From an uncultured bacterium (lineage in GTDB: Bacteria > Bacillota > Clostridia > Lachnospirales > Lachnospiraceae): DNA of 10,990 nucleotides. The stretch spans positions 1 through 10,990 of the forward strand of contig CAJMNU010000045.1 in NCBI GenBank assembly GCA_905214855.1, read 5' to 3'. Made by a program: the position numbers and the translations under genes. Positions 8,001 through 10,990 of the stretch are shown here, piece after piece. A model generated the notes under the pieces. It ran no database searches, had not been told where the DNA came from, and worked only from the letters and a program-made list of their open reading frames with translations. Within the stretch, counting starts at the first letter, position 1. Every line of letters starts with the position of its first letter.

Positions 8001-8034
8001 CCGCCCGCCTAAGAAAGAACTGGAAGTAGATTAA
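5002..8034 (+). CDS. RND-family efflux permease
   Basis: This 1010-residue RND permease belongs to the hydrophobe/amphiphile efflux branch and is predicted to export amphipathic compounds using the proton gradient. TM1 is at about 12-30, followed by the conserved porter entry ELTPDMEMPMMIISTIYPGASPED. A first porter loop runs to about 325. TM2-TM6 lie at about 330-490, TM7 at about 525-545, a second porter loop follows to about 840, and TM8-TM12 reach the C-terminus. Both halves are complete, so the pump should be functional as a homotrimer. The TM4 signature reads GVGMMVDNSIVVLES. Asp397 matches AcrB Asp407, while Asn398 replaces Asp408. The TM10 segment NVVNNGILYVD (Asn912-Asn913) has no lysine like AcrB Lys940. 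Similar VDN and VVNN forms occur in other RND proteins, including Gram-positive ones. AAGGAGG sits 10 nt before the ATG. The nearest described relatives in function may be SwrC/YerP-type pumps, but the substrate is unknown. Confidence 0.94.
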   Translation: MNLTKNVLKRPVTTLLCVLCLIVFGISSVTGAKLELTPDMEMPMMIISTIYPGASPEDVNELVTKPIEEVTGILSGIESTTSYSQENVSMVLLEYEYGSDMDNAYSELKKKIDSLNNTLPDDCQEPTIVEFNINDQASVILSVRNSNVQNMYNFVKNTLQPEFEKISSVASVDSSGGEKEYVRVEILPDKLQQYHLNMNAIAQTVASADFTFPAGTTKMGSQNLSVSAGSTYNTVESLKQIVIPMGNGNLIHLEDVANVYMAKSDDNGISRYDGQDTMTLSIKKQQSASAVEVSREVQKTINKMEAEHPGLDIIVVSDSSEMIKSSLKSVFQTLIMAIVISMVIIFLFFGDIKASLIVGTSIPVSILTAFCLMYVMGFSLNVITMGSLVLGVGMMVDNSIVVLESCFRANTGNGFLQYREAALKGTGIVSRSIFGSTVTTCVVFIPIALMKGMSGQLFKPLGFTIVFCMVASLISAMTIVPLCYAFYRPKEKEAPMSELVKRMQNAYRHMMEHILPKRRTVIVVTVLLLVLSLAMATKLKMEMMPVGDEGRIQVSAELKPGLTNEKVNEILSVIEEYVANDENVESYMLSYGGSGTTMLGSGTATVTAYLKDDRKIKTDDLVNVWKPVLCGLPDCSVTVDSMSTMSMMETDLGYYEVIVQSAQYEDAKEVSDRLVEELKNRNDVTQVHSTLENAAPIVKLEIDPVKTAAEGLTPIAVATSVNGILGGTEAMTMDVNGEEVSVMVEYGPEEYNTLEKVKDILLPTSTGGFVALTDLADIRMEDSPQAIERINKQYQVTITANYTDQATEMTKTELDKIVREQYAVGSISIAENAMTEMMNEEFSSLFTAIGMAVFLVFVVMAAQFESPKFSIMVMTTIPFSLIGAFGFLFYTDVSISMPSLLGFMMLVGNVVNNGILYVDTVNQYRAEMDMKTALIEAGATRLRPILMTTLTTVVSMIPMAAGYGDNGQLMQGLALVNVGGLTASTILALILLPVYYTLLNRPPKKELEVD

Positions 8035-8072
8035 AGTATGAACATGAAGTTTGAGATAGAGGAGGTAATCTG

Positions 8073-9359
8073 GTGAAAAAGAAGATGAAAACAAAAACAA
8101 TAGCAGTTTTGGGAATCACCTCTTTGCTGACAGGCAGCACAGTTCTGCCTGTCTGGGCAGCACCAAAAGCAACAGGTCCTGCTATGGCAGCGGCGATCGC
8201 AGAAGAACAGAAATCGGGCTCTGAGGAGAAAAGTGCAGAAGGATCAGATGAGATCACATATCAGATCTTGATGGATAATACGATGGAGTACCGTGAGCTT
8301 AAAGATCTGATCCACGAATTTAATGTGACAGTCAGAAATAATCAGACCTCTCTGGCAAATTCCAGAAATGAAGAAAATAATGAGGAGATGGCAGCAGAAC
8401 TGGAAGACGAGGCGGATGATCTGGAGGCAAGAGCAGAAGAACTTGAGGATTTGTATGGGGATATGACTGGAATGGAGGCACAGGCCGGTCAGGCAATGTA
8501 TGCAAATTATATCTATAATGCCAAGGCATTGAAAGCTTATGCAAAACAGCTTAGAGATCAGGCAAAGGGTTCAGGTTTATCTAATGCATTGAGCAAACTC
8601 CAGAATGAAAAAGTAGAGATGGGATTGGTGGCATCAGCACAGAGTATGATGAACCAGTACAATCAGATGAAACTCCAAATAGCCGATCTGAATGTACAAA
8701 AAGAGCTGGCACAGGCGACCTATGAAGCAGTGAGCAGAAAGGCAGCTTCAGGATTGGCAACAGAAATGCAGGTGACAACTGCAAAGGATGCGGTGAGAAC
8801 TCTGGAAGTTTCCATTGCAGCACAGCAGAATGCATTAGAGAGTGTACGTCAAAATCTTTGCGTGATGACAGGGTGGGAGTACAACGATTCCCCTGATATT
8901 CAGGCAATCCCGCAGGTAGATATGGAAAAGGTTTTGGCTATGGATCTGGAGTCAGACAGACAGCAGGCATTTAATAATAGTTATGACAGAAGAATTGCAG
9001 CAATCGAATATACAGAAACTGCTTCAGGAAGCGAAAAGATTTCTAAACAGAGAAGTCTGGAACAGACTGAGCAGACGGTAAAATCTTCTTTTGAGGGATT
9101 GTATGGTGCAGCGTGTCAGAGCAAGTCTGCTTATGAGTCTGCCAAAACTGCTTATGATATGGAAAAAAATAATATGGATGCAGCAGACAGGAAGTACCAA
9201 CTGGGTATGATGAGTCAATTGGAGTATTTACAGCAGAAAGCACAATTTTCTAAAGCAGAAACTACATTAGAAGTAGCAGAACTCAATCTTTTTCAGGCTA
9301 TGGAGAATTATGAATGGGGAAAGAAGGGGCTGATCCAGTCTGCTTCATCAGCATCCTGA
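8073..9359 (+). CDS. TolC-like exported helical protein 1 (outer-membrane-factor homologue without a barrel)
   Basis: This 428-residue precursor begins with GTG, preceded at 7 nt by an excellent GAGGAGG. A Sec signal peptide spans residues 1-29 (lysine-rich start, hydrophobic core, PVWA/A cleavage). A low-complexity Ala/Glu/Ser linker (33-58) follows, then long helices, one very acidic (98-130, rich in Glu, Asp and Ala). Residues 215-266 resemble TolC helices H3-H4: a hairpin tip SGLATEMQV, then a run ending SVRQNLCVMTGW. The second repeat has VKSSF (336-340), a tip YQLGMMSQLEYL (375-386) and the final NLFQAMENYEW. Where TolC has its second pair of beta-strands and long flanking helices, only about 35 residues occur (about 300-335), all predicted helix. 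A barrel therefore seems absent. In the operon it should dock onto the adaptor. Other readings are a cell-wall scaffold or a purely secreted coiled coil. Confidence 0.85.
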   Translation: MKKKMKTKTIAVLGITSLLTGSTVLPVWAAPKATGPAMAAAIAEEQKSGSEEKSAEGSDEITYQILMDNTMEYRELKDLIHEFNVTVRNNQTSLANSRNEENNEEMAAELEDEADDLEARAEELEDLYGDMTGMEAQAGQAMYANYIYNAKALKAYAKQLRDQAKGSGLSNALSKLQNEKVEMGLVASAQSMMNQYNQMKLQIADLNVQKELAQATYEAVSRKAASGLATEMQVTTAKDAVRTLEVSIAAQQNALESVRQNLCVMTGWEYNDSPDIQAIPQVDMEKVLAMDLESDRQQAFNNSYDRRIAAIEYTETASGSEKISKQRSLEQTEQTVKSSFEGLYGAACQSKSAYESAKTAYDMEKNNMDAADRKYQLGMMSQLEYLQQKAQFSKAETTLEVAELNLFQAMENYEWGKKGLIQSASSAS

Positions 9360-9363
9360 TATG

Positions 9364-9384
9364 CCACATAAATAGGAAATGTGG
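9364..9384. other. Stem-loop between the two TolC-like genes
   Basis: CCACAT at 9364-9369 pairs with ATGTGG at 9379-9384 across a 9-nt loop, 5 nt after the stop codon of the first TolC-like gene. The bases that follow are A-rich, not a T-run, so this is not an intrinsic terminator. It could protect or mark a processing site in the operon mRNA and so lower or separate expression of the second gene. Confidence 0.4.
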
Positions 9385-9442
9385 AAAATAGCGCAGGTGT
9401 CTCTGGGGATATCTGATTGGAAGAATGAGAGGTGAGAGGCAG

Positions 9443-10651
9443 ATGATAGATAAAAGGACAAAGACAAAAAATGGAAAGAGATTGTTTGGAGCTGTTGCAG
9501 CGATCTTTATGTCTCTTGGAGCTGCTGCTCCGGCATTTGCAGTCAGTCCTCCCTTTGCATATACAGAGGAGGAATGGGCGATGCTTAGAGACAACATTCT
9601 AGAATATGGTGAAATCCCTAATCTGATCAAAGAATATAATGTAGTGATCCAAAATAATGATGAAACATATAAGAAACTGCGAAGTCAGAAGACATCAGAA
9701 AAGGGAAGGGAAGAGCTAGAGGAAACAGCAGATCGGCTTCATGAACAGGCAGCAGATATGGCAGATATCATGTCTGATCCTATGATGGCGCTTCTTACAA
9801 ACAGTTACAGCCAGCTCCTATATGCATCACATTCTATGGAATCAGGAGCTCTTCAAGTGGAACAGCAGATCGAGTCATACATTATAGATGGTCCTTTGAT
9901 GAAATATCAGTTTGATCATATTCAGGCAATGTTGACAGCAACCGCACAGGATTTGATGATATCACATGAAAAACTGTTGGTGAATCAAGAGCTGGTGGAA
10001 AAGAGTGAAGATCTTCTGAAAGCAGTATTAGAATCTACAGAACGTCAGAAAAATTTGGGGATGGCAACAGAAAATGATGTGTTAGGGGCACAGCAAAATG
10101 TTAAAAATCTTCAGACATCAAAAATGCAGATAGAATCCGGAATCCGTTCGATACGTCAAAATCTATGTCTTTTAACAGGATGGGATTATGATGCCAGTCC
10201 AGAGATACTCCCTATCCCAAATCCGGATGTTGCTTATCTGGAACATGCAGATGTACAGGCAGATATCATACATGCCACAGAAAATAATTATATGTTAAAA
10301 TATAACAAGCGTTCTCTGGAAAATACAACAGAAGAGTACAGTAAAGAAAATTTAAAGAGAACGATCCGTGAGAAGGAACAAAGCATTTCAAAGAGCATAA
10401 CGTCTCTCTATGATGCGGCAGGTCAGGCAAGGAGAAAACTTGAGGAAGCTCAAAATGCAGTAATGACAGCACAGAAAAATTTAGATACATCAAAAAGGCA
10501 AAAGGAATTGGGAAGTATTGGTGATCTGCAGCTTATGCAGATGCAGAATGCATATGATTCTGCTGTCAGTAAAGAAAAAACAGCGAGATTATCTCTGTTT
10601 CAGGCAATTGAGACGTATAGAAGGGCAGTGGAAGGATATCTCGCCGCTTAA
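9443..10651 (+). CDS. TolC-like exported helical protein 2 (paralogue of the preceding gene)
   Basis: This is a second TolC-like protein, 402 residues from this ATG or 408 from an ATG at 9425. I prefer 9443 because AGAGGTG lies 8 nt before it, while the upstream ATG has only a poorly spaced GGAAG. A Sec signal peptide ends at AAPAFA/VS (about residue 33). Helical domains follow in the same order as in protein 1. The first-repeat tip is KNLGMATENDV, followed by the shared RQNLC-x-x-TGW motif. The second-repeat tip is KELGSIGDLQL, followed by SLFQAIETYRR. The region between the repeats' second helices (about 275-320) is short and charged, with no alternating barrel strands. Overall similarity to protein 1 is modest outside the shared motifs, so the duplication is old. 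It may form a mixed tube with protein 1, or the two may be alternative partners of one pump. Confidence 0.85.
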   Translation: MIDKRTKTKNGKRLFGAVAAIFMSLGAAAPAFAVSPPFAYTEEEWAMLRDNILEYGEIPNLIKEYNVVIQNNDETYKKLRSQKTSEKGREELEETADRLHEQAADMADIMSDPMMALLTNSYSQLLYASHSMESGALQVEQQIESYIIDGPLMKYQFDHIQAMLTATAQDLMISHEKLLVNQELVEKSEDLLKAVLESTERQKNLGMATENDVLGAQQNVKNLQTSKMQIESGIRSIRQNLCLLTGWDYDASPEILPIPNPDVAYLEHADVQADIIHATENNYMLKYNKRSLENTTEEYSKENLKRTIREKEQSISKSITSLYDAAGQARRKLEEAQNAVMTAQKNLDTSKRQKELGSIGDLQLMQMQNAYDSAVSKEKTARLSLFQAIETYRRAVEGYLAA

Positions 10652-10653
10652 AT

Positions 10654-10695
10654 CAGCAGTATAATAGTATGTTGTTCCTAGTATTACTATGGCTG
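10654..10695. terminator. Weak two-way stem-loop between convergent genes
   Basis: An imperfect hairpin lies in the 54-bp gap between the stops of the TolC-like gene and spoIIR. CAGC (10654-10657) pairs with GCTG (10692-10695). AGTA and ATA (10658-10666) pair with TAT and TACT (10682-10688), with small bulges. It is A/T-rich and lacks a clear T-run on either strand, so termination would be weak. It is the best terminator candidate seen after the pump operon. Confidence 0.3.
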
Positions 10696-10705
10696 TGACA
10701 ATGCA

Positions 10706-10990
10706 TTAAATTTCCTGTTTTGTCAGAAGATGCTGGAGTGCATAAAGTGGTTTTTGAATCCAAAATTTTGCTTCTATATGATCTAGGTATTCCATAATGG
10801 AAATGTTTTGAGAAAGCATATCTTGATAGGTCCCTTTTTCCAGTGATTCCTGAAGAATCTGACAGGATGAAGCTGGAAGTGAGGGACCACTTTCATCAGT
10901 AAAGCAGAGAGAGGGATATAAGACACACCACCAGTTATGTCCATTTGCAGGACCAATGTATATCTGGACTGTATCATAGTTTCCGCAGGG
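10706..10990 (-). CDS. spoIIR: Stage II sporulation protein R, C-terminal part (partial at window edge)
   Basis: The minus frame is open from the right edge to a TAA at 10706-10708 and gives 94 residues. It carries the SpoIIR signature GNYDTVQIYIG followed by GHNWWCVLYPSLCF. In Bacillus and Clostridia, SpoIIR is made in the forespore and secreted. It activates the SpoIIGA protease, which matures pro-sigma-E in the mother cell. The N-terminus and signal peptide lie outside the window. After the signature comes a family-variable tail of about 60 residues ending HLLTKQEI. The gene converges on the pump operon and is presumably unrelated to it in function. Its main value here is to identify the host as an endospore-forming Gram-positive bacterium, a lineage without an outer membrane, unless the host belongs to the diderm Negativicutes or a similar group. 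Confidence 0.9.
   Translation of the reverse strand, partial: PCGNYDTVQIYIGPANGHNWWCVLYPSLCFTDESGPSLPASSCQILQESLEKGTYQDMLSQNISIMEYLDHIEAKFWIQKPLYALQHLLTKQEI

Noticed and set aside
10783..10977. A 64-codon minus-strand frame starting with ATG near the right edge
   Set aside because: It overlaps the spoIIR fragment in another frame. The spoIIR frame carries a diagnostic motif and this one does not.
1..10990. CRISPR array, tRNA, rRNA or insertion-sequence ends
   Set aside because: No regularly spaced repeats with unique spacers, no tRNA-like cloverleaf sequence and no transposase gene or IS-end pairs were seen.

Overview
The window looks like chromosomal DNA of a spore-forming, low-GC Gram-positive bacterium of class Clostridia, most likely a gut Lachnospiraceae-type organism. 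The strongest evidence is the C-terminal part of SpoIIR, a sporulation signalling protein, entering from the right edge on the minus strand. Strong Shine-Dalgarno sites, AT-rich spacers and a TetR/RND/TolC-like gene set of the kind annotated in Lachnospiraceae fit this. The species cannot be named from this sequence alone.

Layout: (1) 1-114 may hold the last codons of a plus-strand gene and a short spacer. (2) 115-1041, minus strand, is a cytosolic monoacylglycerol-lipase-like alpha/beta hydrolase. Its 5' leader carries five 9-bp tandem repeats. (3) 1245-2078 and 2157-3002, plus strand, are two tandem paralogous tyrosine recombinases with complete catalytic sets. Short palindromes lie in the spacers in front of them. 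(4) 3061-3107 is a consensus sigma-A promoter overlaid by two copies of a 15-bp dyad, the likely operators of the TetR-family regulator at 3196-3855. (5) 3931-4986, 5002-8034, 8073-9359 and 9443-10651 encode an RND-pump adaptor, an RND permease and two exported TolC-like proteins. They probably form one transcription unit with tetR. (6) A weak two-way stem-loop separates this operon from the convergent spoIIR end.

Working model: the TetR protein represses its own promoter and so the whole pump operon, and a ligand releases it. The adaptor and permease form an inner pump. The two TolC-like proteins keep the helical-hairpin tips that dock to adaptors, and the adaptor keeps the matching R-L-S tip motif. 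Both TolC-like proteins, however, lack the sequence that forms the outer-membrane beta-barrel in TolC. This suggests a tripartite efflux machine adapted to a cell without an outer membrane, possibly a helical conduit into or across the wall. That is the most interesting system in the window. The paired recombinases next to the operon promoter raise the possibility of DNA-inversion control, but I found no inverted-repeat-bounded invertible segment inside the window.
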